18,919 nucleotides of DNA. Origin: JBFXEO01 sp050180015 (GTDB taxonomy: Bacteria; Bacteroidota; Bacteroidia; Bacteroidales; Tenuifilaceae). Position numbers and translations under genes: made by a program. The stretch lies in NCBI GenBank assembly GCA_050180015.1, contig JBFXEO010000030.1, positions 1-18,919 of the forward strand. The letters run 5' to 3'. Positions 8,313 through 14,239 of this stretch are shown here, in pieces. Positions within the stretch are counted from its first letter, which is position 1, and every line of letters starts with the position of its first letter. The notes beneath the pieces are model-generated. The model was not told the origin of the DNA, searched no databases, and saw only the letters and a list, made by a program, of their open reading frames with translations.

Positions 8313-9860
8313 TTACTGCCCGCAGGGTTGGTGTTCCTCGCGGAGTAAATCGTTTACTGTTTTTACCGGGCTAAAGGTAGATAGCGGTACTTCTACAAAA
8401 ATGGTATTCCAGTTGCTCATGGCACCATTCCAAAGTCCCGGCAATTCCAGTGCTTTTATCTGTTTGCCATCCTTACTTTTTACCGATATAAATCCGGTTG
8501 CCGGATCGGTGTAGTTCAGCAGGTTAAATTTATTGCCGTTATAACCCTTAGTGCTGCAAACAATATCTACCGGGTTAAAATGGGTTGATTGGCTGAAAAT
8601 ATTTTTCATCTTGCTGTCATTCAAATCTATCTGCGAGCTTTCCACAATCTGCAACGAGGTTGATCCATCGGAATTTACTGCCCAGAACGGCCCTCCGCCC
8701 GGCTCTCCCTGATTCTTTACCATTCCGCAAACCCGTATTGGGCGGTTAAGTACGCGTAGCAAATACTCTTTAATATCAGCAACTGATGATTTTTTGAGGT
8801 TTGCCGGAGGCAAAATGCAAAGTTCATCGATGGTAAAGTCTAAAACTTCCGGCAGAAAATCGGCCGATTGGTTTTCCTCCCCGTTTATACGGCGAATAAA
8901 ATCGAAAATAATGTTCCTGTAGCTGATTAACAGCCCGGCAAGGGCTTTTTTGTACCTAATTGTTTGAGGTTTTAGATGATCGGGGGCAACATTGTCTATA
9001 TTCTTAATAAAGATTATATCGGAGTCCAAACCGTTCAAATTTTCAATCAATGCGCCATGTCCTCCCGGACGGAAAAGCAGAGTACCGTCGGAGTTTCGGA
9101 AAGGCCTGTTATCCATATCAACCGCAATGGTATCGGTCGAAGATTTTTGCTCGGAGAATGATACGTTAAGCTTTATTTCGTAATGATTCTCGTAAAATGC
9201 CTTAACCCTTTCAACCAGCTCATTAAATCCTTTACGGTGCTCGGGCGACACTGTCAGGTGCAGGTAAACCTGCCCATGCTGGTCACGCGCATACTGCGAT
9301 CCTTCAACCAGATGTTCCTCCAGCGATGTCCGGGCAATATCGTCGTATTTGTGAAAATTAATCAGCCCTTTTGGCAACGATCCATAGTTTAAACCATTTG
9401 TATTCAGCAATGTATTAACAATAGGCAGATAATCGTTACTTTCCACCAAATCCTCCAACTTATAGCCAACGCTCCACAGCTCATTGTAGAGCTTATCGTA
9501 AAACGGAAAACTTTTTAGATTTGCAAAGAAGTGATGGATGGAGTTGAATTCTTTATCGCCGAAGCAGTCCATCCCTCTCAGCGGGTATTCCTCGCGGAAT
9601 TCGTAAAGGTGTTTAAACATACGTGTTGCAGCACCCGAGGCAGGAACGAACTTTAGCCTTGTACCGCCAAAGGTTTTATAAACATCAATTAAATCGTCAA
9701 CCTCCTCGGCTTCAAGCCTGATAATTCCATCGCCAACAGTGGCCGGCTTCACAATTCGTAAAAAAGGGAAACCCTTTTTAAAGGTTTCGATTTGATTCAT
9801 AACCACATTTTGGCTAATGCCTTTTTCCTCAAGCTGTTTTATGTCCGATTCGGTAAGCAT
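8313..9860 (-). CDS. DUF4301 protein, nucleotidyltransferase-like
   Basis: 515 residues, matching the large Bacteroidetes family DUF4301. Two motifs recall sugar-nucleotide pyrophosphorylases: FVPASGAATRMFK at 71-83 (compare the glycine-rich GxGxxTRM loop that binds the nucleotide) and RPGGHGALIENLN at 264-276 followed by NIDN at 287-290 (compare the UDP-sugar pyrophosphorylase motif for the sugar-phosphate site). From this I infer a GT-A-type nucleotidyltransferase fold and perhaps a role in making an activated sugar; the reaction is not known. No signal peptide. The gene begins 62 nt after the acyl-ACP thioesterase stop and is probably the last gene of that transcript. Confidence 0.75.
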   Translation of the reverse strand: MLTESDIKQLEEKGISQNVVMNQIETFKKGFPFLRIVKPATVGDGIIRLEAEEVDDLIDVYKTFGGTRLKFVPASGAATRMFKHLYEFREEYPLRGMDCFGDKEFNSIHHFFANLKSFPFYDKLYNELWSVGYKLEDLVESNDYLPIVNTLLNTNGLNYGSLPKGLINFHKYDDIARTSLEEHLVEGSQYARDQHGQVYLHLTVSPEHRKGFNELVERVKAFYENHYEIKLNVSFSEQKSSTDTIAVDMDNRPFRNSDGTLLFRPGGHGALIENLNGLDSDIIFIKNIDNVAPDHLKPQTIRYKKALAGLLISYRNIIFDFIRRINGEENQSADFLPEVLDFTIDELCILPPANLKKSSVADIKEYLLRVLNRPIRVCGMVKNQGEPGGGPFWAVNSDGSTSLQIVESSQIDLNDSKMKNIFSQSTHFNPVDIVCSTKGYNGNKFNLLNYTDPATGFISVKSKDGKQIKALELPGLWNGAMSNWNTIFVEVPLSTFSPVKTVNDLLREEHQPCGQ

Positions 9861-9922
9861 GGCGGTATTTTTATGGGGTGATGTTTAGCTAAAAATTAAT
9901 AAAGTTTGGCAAAACTTAGCGT

Positions 9923-10687
9923 TCAATCTTCTTTACTCCATCTAAAATGCAGTTTACAGAGGTTTTTAGAATCGCTAACCCGGTTGATATTTACAATATT
10001 ACTTTGCTCTGGCATGTCAAAAAGATCAACGGAGATTACATCCGATGCACGCGCCTCGGCGTTAAAGTTAACAATCACGGTTTTAGGCGTGTACTGCTTA
10101 TAATGCCCGAAGCTAAATGTATTGTATGCCCAGTCGATATATCGCACATTATTTACGTGCTGGTTCATATCAATATCGCCAATACGTACCTCAAGTTTCT
10201 CGGAAAAAACAGGGTTAGTTCCCGAATCTGATATTTTTGAAGCCATACGGCCAAGTGCTTCGCGTTTAGAGTAGTCGAATTCATTATACCACTCGCCTAC
10301 CCTCACCGGCCTGCGATTTTGGATGTTTACTACCAGCCAGCTGCTAGTGGCGGCAATAATCTTTTCGCCCTGAGCGTCGTATATTTCAAAATCACGCAGG
10401 GCAAATAAACCATCGGCAATACGGGGCCATGTGAGCAACCTTATTTTTTCTGTCCATTGGGGCAATCGGTGAATTTCAACCTCTACTCTGGAAAGAGCCC
10501 AGAACCAACCCCTCTCATTCAAATCGTCCCAACCATACTTTAACCGTTTTGCATGTTCCCAGGCAATTTCCTGTAGGTAGTTAAATATTGATGTTATACT
10601 TAAACGTTGATTGAGATCAACCTCGTAGGAATGAACCAACAGATCGTGCTGATAATACTGTGGTAACTTAAAATCGCTTAAATCCAT
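9923..10687 (-). CDS. acyl-ACP thioesterase (FatA/FatB type, double hotdog)
   Basis: 254 residues, the typical length of bacterial acyl-ACP thioesterases. The first hotdog half covers about 10-130 and the second about 160-250. The catalytic motif DIDMNQHVNN at 171-180, followed by VRYIDW, corresponds to the plant FatA/FatB motif with the active Asn and His. The enzyme releases fatty acids from acyl-carrier protein in the cytoplasm. It lies between a FlK-like thioesterase 35 nt upstream and the DUF4301 gene 62 nt downstream, all on one strand, so one operon is likely. Chain-length preference cannot be told from the sequence. Confidence 0.9.
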   Translation of the reverse strand: MDLSDFKLPQYYQHDLLVHSYEVDLNQRLSITSIFNYLQEIAWEHAKRLKYGWDDLNERGWFWALSRVEVEIHRLPQWTEKIRLLTWPRIADGLFALRDFEIYDAQGEKIIAATSSWLVVNIQNRRPVRVGEWYNEFDYSKREALGRMASKISDSGTNPVFSEKLEVRIGDIDMNQHVNNVRYIDWAYNTFSFGHYKQYTPKTVIVNFNAEARASDVISVDLFDMPEQSNIVNINRVSDSKNLCKLHFRWSKED

Positions 10688-10722
10688 GATAAATGAATGT
10701 TATATAGAAGAATCTGTAAACG

Positions 10723-11112
10723 TTACTTTTTTGCAAGTCGGGCCATAAACTTTCGGGTTTCTATAACATAGCGTGTGTGTGTGCCGCGTCCAACTTCACC
10801 CGCCTCGTCCCAGGCAACAACCTCAAATACCAGCCGTTTTCCTTCAACTTCAATCAATGTGGCTTTACTCCAGACTTTCATCCCCATTGGCGTGGCCTTG
10901 GTGTGCTTAACTGAAATTCCAACACCAACTGTGTTAAACCCATTGGGTAAGTGCGGGAGAACACTGTTCAACGAGGCATTTTCCATTAGGGCAACCATGG
11001 CCGGAGTGGCAAAAACATCAACAAGCCCAGATCCGTACTTGGATGCAATATTTTCACTATTAACCGTTTCCGATGCAGTGTATTCAAGACCTAGAGGGAT
11101 TGTAAATTCCAT
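10723..11112 (-). CDS. FlK-like single-hotdog thioesterase
   Basis: 129 residues, one hotdog domain. It resembles the fluoroacetyl-CoA thioesterase FlK family: VFATPAMVALMENA, then VGISVKHTKATPMG. The FlK catalytic residues Thr42, Glu50 and His76 have counterparts at Thr36, Glu44 and His70 with identical spacing (8 and 26 residues). Most family members in genomes are general acyl-CoA thioesterases or of unknown substrate, so fluoroacetate activity should not be assumed. It is the first gene of the probable thioesterase operon. A perfect -7 box lies 28 nt before the start. Confidence 0.82.
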   Translation of the reverse strand: MEFTIPLGLEYTASETVNSENIASKYGSGLVDVFATPAMVALMENASLNSVLPHLPNGFNTVGVGISVKHTKATPMGMKVWSKATLIEVEGKRLVFEVVAWDEAGEVGRGTHTRYVIETRKFMARLAKK

Positions 11113-11139
11113 AACTCAACCGATTTAAGGGTTACATTA

Positions 11140-11147
11140 CAAAGGTA
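11140..11147 (-). promoter_or_regulatory. -7 box of the thioesterase operon
   Basis: TACCTTTG on the minus strand matches TAnnTTTG and lies 28 nt before the ATG of the FlK-like gene. No TTG is seen at the usual distance. The same eight bases occur before the flavodiiron gene. Confidence 0.4.
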
Positions 11148-11176
11148 GCTTAATTTTCAGATGTATTGTGTAAACT

Positions 11177-11204
11177 TTTGTTAAGTTTATATTTCTTAAC
11201 TTTA
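11177..11204 (+). promoter_or_regulatory. probable promoter of the cupin gene
   Basis: TTTG at 11177-11180, a 16-bp spacer and TAACTTTA at 11197-11204 fit the Bacteroidetes promoter with one mismatch in the -7 box. Transcription would begin around 11211, giving a short leader before the ATG at 11227. Confidence 0.45.
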
Positions 11205-11226
11205 TGCCAAAATTAGATTTATAGCT

Positions 11227-11496
11227 ATGAGTAACGTAATTATTGAAAAACTGAGTGATAAGGAGATTGAAAGTCGTGGAATTAAAAAATGGCCCATTGG
11301 GGTCAAGGAAATCTCGAGATTCGATTGGTATTACGATTCAACCGAGGAGTGTTTAATTCTGGAAGGCGAATTTGAGGTTGAAACGCCCGAGGGTATTTAC
11401 ACCGTTAAGGCCGGAGATTTTGTTGCCTTTAAACAGGGGTTAAAGTGCGTTTGGAATATTAAAAAGCCCATAAAGAAACATTACAATTTTCTGTAG
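11227..11496 (+). CDS. small cupin-fold protein (DUF861/Cupin_3 type)
   Basis: 89 residues, one cupin barrel. The motifs ECLILEGEFEVETPEG (about 39-54), AGDFVAF and CVWNIKKPIKKHYNF match the small cupin group related to DUF861. The usual histidine metal ligands of cupins are not visible, as in many members of this group, so metal-dependent catalysis is doubtful. The frame is complete with a normal end (KKHYNFL) and has its own promoter. The FkbM pseudogene begins immediately after its stop. No specific function can be given. Confidence 0.82.
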   Translation: MSNVIIEKLSDKEIESRGIKKWPIGVKEISRFDWYYDSTEECLILEGEFEVETPEGIYTVKAGDFVAFKQGLKCVWNIKKPIKKHYNFL

Positions 11497-11497
11497 A

Positions 11498-11825
11498 TTG
11501 ATAGGCTTACAAAGAAGATTATTAAACGGGCAATCGAGTTTTATGTACATTAAAAATGCCCCAGCATACAGTGGAATAAGAAAAAGAAGGTATAGTGTTA
11601 AACACCCCAAAATCGAAAAGATGGATGTAGAATTAAGAACGCTGGATGAAATAATTCAAGGCAATATACGAATTAACTTCATAAAAATTGATGTAGAGGG
11701 AGGCGAGTTCGACGCTCTAAAAGGTGCCAAACAAATTCTGGTAAAGTATAAACCAAAAGTGATTTTTGAATTCGGACTTGGTGCTTCTGAGTTCTATGGA
11801 ACTACACCTTTAGAATTATACAACT
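11498..11825 (+). pseudogene. FkbM-type methyltransferase, middle fragment left of the insertion
   Basis: This open frame has clear FkbM methyltransferase sequence: NGQSSFMYIKNAPAYSG, then LRTLDEII, then INFIKIDVEGGEFDALKGA and PKVIFEFGLGASEFYGTTP. FkbM enzymes transfer a methyl group from S-adenosylmethionine, mostly to sugars. The N-terminal half with the SAM-binding glycine loop is missing: homology begins only about 11 codons after the cupin stop, and the only start is a TTG with no ribosome site. The family sequence stops at LELYN (TAC AAC at 11819-11824). The following 30 codons to a stop at 11917 do not resemble FkbM and belong to the inserted cassette. The end of the gene is at 12736-12864. 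The gene is dead by truncation and by insertion. Confidence 0.8.
11819..11825 (+). repeat. direct repeat TACAACT, left copy
   Basis: Seven bases identical to 12736-12742. They form the left border of the insertion in the methyltransferase gene. The codons TAC AAC are in the FkbM frame at both copies. Confidence 0.75.
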
Positions 11826-11959
11826 ATATTACCGATCCGCAAATTCTTTGCGTGTGGGGGATTGAAACAGTATTTCTATCCGCCGAGAGTAAAGAAAGGA
11901 CTGAACTTCGCAAATGAAATCAGCCCAAATACAATTAATTTGCTGTTGTAGCCTGTGCC
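11819..11959 (-). repeat. attC-like imperfect palindrome at the cassette end
   Basis: On the plus strand, 11839-11858 (GCAAATTCTTTGCGTGTGGG) pairs with 11924-11943, whose reverse complement is GCAAATTAATTGTATTTGGG; 15 of 20 positions match. Outside these arms lie TACAAC (11819-11824) and GTTGTAGCC (11945-11953). The outer arm is completed by the opposite end of the cassette: GTTGTAGCCTGTGCC (11945-11959) matches the reverse complement of 12727-12741 (GTTGTAGCCAATGCC) at 13 of 15 positions. The size, about 136 bp, and the start about 20 nt after a stop codon fit attC. The spacing between outer and inner boxes differs between the arms (1 versus 14 nt), which is unlike a textbook attC. Confidence 0.5.
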
Positions 11960-11979
11960 TTAATTTCTTTCGAGGATTT

Positions 11980-12150
11980 TTATATTTCAGTCTTTACCTT
12001 TTTAGTCGTTCTTCTTATTCTAAGTGATTTTTGATTTTTTAATTCCTTTTTCTTTTTAAAGAATTCACTTAAAGATTTTTCTTCAGAACTTGTCAAAGGT
12101 TCTTGGCCTCCAATAAAATCTACATCTAATTCTTTTCTCTTGGTTCTCAT
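11980..12150 (-). CDS. 56-residue charged protein, candidate antitoxin-like partner
   Basis: The frame runs from ATG at 12150 to TAA at 11980. The protein opens with MRTKRKELDVDFIGGQ, then EPLTSSEEKSLSEFFKKKK, and has a very basic tail (LRIRRTTKKVK). Short proteins with the DFIGGQ-x-LT-EEE-LS-FF pattern are, from memory, common in Bacteroidetes directly after GNAT-like genes such as the one here; I know of no established name. The start is 2 nt after the stop of the broken GNAT-like gene, so the two were one transcript. Its frame is intact while its partner's is not, which is what an antitoxin gene would look like after loss of the toxin (inference). The attC-like palindrome begins about 20 nt after the stop. 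It is too small to assign a fold. Confidence 0.65.
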   Translation of the reverse strand: MRTKRKELDVDFIGGQEPLTSSEEKSLSEFFKKKKELKNQKSLRIRRTTKKVKTEI

Positions 12151-12152
12151 TT

Positions 12153-12665
12153 TTATTGGTTTTTAAAGTATCTGTCAATAAGCTTAAGAGCAGCCTGTGT
12201 TTCAATAACCATTAATCTTCCTCCAAAATGGATGGCTCCTAAAGTTTCCTCGTAGTGCTTAATGAGTTGACTTTTCGAAATAAAGGCTATATTCTTTGGA
12301 AGGAAAGTTTACAAGCAAATGCAACTAGATTGCCTGGAACACCTGCATACATTTTTGTCTTTCCTTTGTTAAACGGAGCACTTTCAATTAGGTGCATATA
12401 AACATGGTCAGATTTTACTTGTACGCTCAACAAACATTACGTTTGGATTGTTTACGGTTGTCAGTTTATAAACTTCTCTTTCAGGTTGTTTAAATTCTGA
12501 CAACCAATTAAAAACCCAACCATTTTTCTTTGTGGTCAACTTAAGATCATCTCTTGAAACAACAGAAATGTCAGTCGGGAAACTATCACCTGTTACAACG
12601 TTTTCAATTGAGTTCGTGAGTTTATCGACAACAAAATCTAGTCCTATGTTTTTCTTTTTTGTCAT
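12153..12665 (-). pseudogene. GNAT-like acetyltransferase, candidate toxin, broken by two frame changes
   Basis: Three frames together make one protein. Frame 1 from ATG 12665 gives MTKKKNIGLDFVVDKLTNSI... to VNNPNVM near 12435. Frame 2 continues as LLSVQVKSDHVYMHLIESAP and MYAGVPGNLVAFACKLSFQR to about 12291. Frame 3 continues from 12290 as IAFISKSQLIKHYEETLGA, then LMVIETQAALKLIDRYFKNQ and TAA at 12153. The middle has the GNAT core (strand, then a cofactor loop region, then ACKLSFQRG-like helix). Compared with family members I remember, about 5 nt are missing at the first break and about 13 nt at the second, where GFEG-like residues should be. An 85-codon open frame at 12408-12665 is therefore only the N-terminal part. 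The intact family size would be about 175 residues. Confidence 0.75.
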
Positions 12666-12669
12666 ACTA

Positions 12670-12704
12670 CAAATATACTAAAAAAGCTTTAAGATTTCCC
12701 CAAA
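12670..12704 (-). promoter_or_regulatory. cassette promoter for the GNAT-like gene pair
   Basis: On the minus strand TTTG (12704-12701), a 23-bp spacer and TATATTTG (12677-12670) fit the Bacteroidetes promoter. The -7 box ends only 4 nt before the ATG at 12665, so the transcript would start at or next to the start codon and would be leaderless or nearly so. A cassette with its own promoter is typical of toxin-antitoxin cassettes. Confidence 0.5.
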
Positions 12705-12735
12705 AAGAATGTCTAAACGGTCGTCCGGCATTGGC

Positions 12736-12742
12736 TACAACT
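12736..12742 (+). repeat. direct repeat TACAACT, right copy
   Basis: Identical to 11819-11825; right border of the insertion. GGC before it extends the inverted match to GTTGTAGCC at 11945-11953. Confidence 0.75.
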
Positions 12743-12864
12743 CGGAAATAGGCATGAATATATCGATCCTGAAATCCTATTTTATTCAAAAACCTTTATC
12801 ACTGTCAGAGTTTGAGAATAATTACAACAATCAAAAGGAATACTACTTTATTGCCTATAAGTAA
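12736..12864 (+). pseudogene. FkbM-type methyltransferase, C-terminal fragment right of the insertion
   Basis: Forty-two codons plus TAA give YNSEIGMNISILKSYFIQKP followed by LSLSEFENNYNN and QKEYYFIAYK. This is the usual C-terminal tail of FkbM proteins, where a KPLS/T-x-x-EF motif is followed by YYFIAY at the very end. The fragment is in frame with LELYN at 11825 if the insertion is removed. It is short and was not visible as a gene by itself; an ATG at 12709 opens the frame but lies in cassette sequence. Confidence 0.75.
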
Positions 12865-12890
12865 AGAGATCGGCAAATTGCCGATCTCTT
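12864..12890. terminator. strong hairpin between the FkbM remnant and the flavodiiron gene
   Basis: AAGAGATCGGC, loop AAATT, GCCGATCTCTT: an 11-bp perfect stem that can extend by two A-T pairs. It begins at the stop codon of the FkbM fragment and ends 7 nt before the convergent flavodiiron stop, so it probably ends both transcripts. T tracts are poor on both sides, so it may act mainly by structure. Confidence 0.65.
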
Positions 12891-12897
12891 CCAATTG

Positions 12898-14088
12898 TTA
12901 TTCTTTTATTTTTTCAGCCATTTTCAGAGCCATTGTATCAAACTGTGCCAGTTTACCCTCCGATGGTTTGCCGTAAATTTCGGCGGGCTCCGCCACAAGC
13001 TCCAGCTCGTTTTCTTCGATGAATTTCATGAGGTTTTTAACTCCGCCGCCATTCCAACTGTAGCTGCCAAATAGGGTGAGTTTCTTATTCTTAATCCCCA
13101 TGTGTGTTAGTTCACGGGTTAGCTGCTCCATCAATGGGAACATCTGTGAGTTGTATGCACACGATCCAAGAATCAACCCTTTATATTTCCAAATTTCATT
13201 TATCAGGTAGCTGATATGCGTGCGCGACACATCGAAAATGCGGATATTCTTTACCCCATTCTCGGAAAGTTTTCGCCCGATGTAATCGGCAATGGCCTCT
13301 GTATTTCCATACATCGATGCGAATACAATCACAACACCCTCTTCGGACTCGTAGCGGCTCCATCTGTCATATAAATCCAGAACTTTCTGAGGGTTGGCCC
13401 GCCAAATTGGACCATGTGCTGATGCTACTACTTTTACGGGTATTCCTTGAAGCTTTGCAAATGCCTTTTGAACCATGTTACTGTACTTACCAACAATGTT
13501 GGAGTAGTACCTGCGCATTTCATCTTCAAAGTAGCTGAAATTTATTTCGTCGTCGAAAATTCCACCGTTAAGCGTTCCAAAACTTCCAAAGGCATCGCCG
13601 GAAAAAAGAATTTCATAAGTTGCATCGTATGTCATCATAGTCTCGGGCCAGTGAACCCAAGGTGTCATCACAAATTTCAGCTTATGATGACCTAAATTAA
13701 GCGTATCGCCATCGTCAACCTGCAATAAGTTCTCCTTTACGCCCCAGTAAGCCTCAATAATTTTAAAGGTTTTAGAATTACCAACTACTTTAACGCTTTT
13801 GAATCTATCGAATATTGCCTTTATCTCACCGGAGTGATCGGGTTCCATGTGATTAACTATCAGGTAATCCAACTGGCGGCCATCCAGCAACTTTTCTATC
13901 CGTTCAATGTAATTTCCGGCGGCTCTATCCTCTATAGTATCAATTAAAGCAGTTTTCTCATCAACTATTAGGTATGAATTGTACGATACCCCCTCATCGA
14001 GAGGCCAAATATTCTCGAAAAGGCGTTTGCGACGATCGTTTACGCCAAGCCAGTGAACTTTCCCAGCTACAGGTACAGTGTAATACAT
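12898..14088 (-). CDS. fprA: flavodiiron protein (A-type flavoprotein)
   Basis: 396 residues, the size of the minimal two-domain flavodiiron proteins. The N-terminal metallo-beta-lactamase-like domain keeps the diiron ligands: H80-x-E82-x-D84 (NHMEPDHSG), H146 (WVHWPE), D165 (SGDAFG) and H225 (SAHGPIW). The C-terminal flavodoxin domain has the FMN loop ASMYGNTEAIAD at about 257-268. These cytoplasmic enzymes reduce oxygen to water or nitric oxide to nitrous oxide in anaerobes; the sequence does not say which is preferred here. No rubredoxin domain is fused, so electrons must come from a separate carrier. It is a single gene with its own -7 box and converges on the FkbM remnant. Confidence 0.95.
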   Translation of the reverse strand: MYYTVPVAGKVHWLGVNDRRKRLFENIWPLDEGVSYNSYLIVDEKTALIDTIEDRAAGNYIERIEKLLDGRQLDYLIVNHMEPDHSGEIKAIFDRFKSVKVVGNSKTFKIIEAYWGVKENLLQVDDGDTLNLGHHKLKFVMTPWVHWPETMMTYDATYEILFSGDAFGSFGTLNGGIFDDEINFSYFEDEMRRYYSNIVGKYSNMVQKAFAKLQGIPVKVVASAHGPIWRANPQKVLDLYDRWSRYESEEGVVIVFASMYGNTEAIADYIGRKLSENGVKNIRIFDVSRTHISYLINEIWKYKGLILGSCAYNSQMFPLMEQLTRELTHMGIKNKKLTLFGSYSWNGGGVKNLMKFIEENELELVAEPAEIYGKPSEGKLAQFDTMALKMAEKIKE

Positions 14089-14123
14089 ATTAAGTATTGT
14101 TTAATTATTCCTTTATTTGCAGG

Positions 14124-14131
14124 CAAAGGTA
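14124..14131 (-). promoter_or_regulatory. -7 box of the flavodiiron gene
   Basis: TACCTTTG on the minus strand, 36 nt before the ATG, matches TAnnTTTG. The nearest upstream TTG (14162-14160) is 28 bp away, longer than usual. Confidence 0.4.
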
Positions 14132-14187
14132 ATAAACTTGCATTTATTGATGTAACCCGCAACAATGTTATAAATCAAAAATCGACA

Positions 14188-14217
14188 TAAAAAAGGGTAT
14201 CGATTTACCGATACCCT
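14188..14217 (-). terminator. intrinsic terminator of the alpha-amylase gene
   Basis: On the minus strand AGGGTATCG, a 6-nt loop and CGATACCCT form a perfect 9-bp stem followed by TTTTTT. It lies about 22 nt after the amylase stop and before the flavodiiron promoter, so the two genes are separate units. Confidence 0.85.
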
Positions 14218-14239
14218 ATCCTATATAATATTTTTACAT

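Larger units (their letters stand above)
11824..12740 (-). mobile_element. integron-type gene cassette inserted in the FkbM gene
   Basis: A 917-bp segment interrupts the methyltransferase. Deleting it joins LELYN directly to SEIGMNISIL in one frame, restoring a normal FkbM C-terminus. Read on the minus strand it runs TTGTAGCCAATGCC..., promoter, GNAT-like gene (broken), a 56-codon partner gene, then an attC-like palindrome ending ATATAG, followed by host TTGTA. This is the order of an integron cassette, with joints at G^TT. The exact joint can slide by 7 bp because of the TACAACT repeats. No integrase or second cassette is in the window, so it would be a lone cassette at a secondary site. An alternative is a small non-autonomous transposon with a 7-bp target duplication, but the matching inverted motif is at the border on one side and about 120 bp inside on the other, which suits attC better. 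Confidence 0.65.

Noticed and set aside
10723..11112. Fluoroacetate resistance enzyme in the strict sense
   Set aside because: The catalytic residues match FlK, but most relatives act on other acyl-CoAs and nothing else in the window points to organofluorine metabolism.
11826..11917. Last 30 codons of the FkbM open frame as part of a complete methyltransferase
   Set aside because: They do not resemble the FkbM C-terminus, which is found instead at 12736-12864; they are read-through into the inserted cassette.
12408..12665. 85-residue protein as an intact gene
   Set aside because: Its continuation is readable in two further frames down to 12153, so it is only the first part of the broken GNAT-like gene.
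11824..12740. Insertion sequence with transposase
   Set aside because: No transposase-like frame exists in the insert, and the inverted motif is not placed at both borders as terminal repeats would be.
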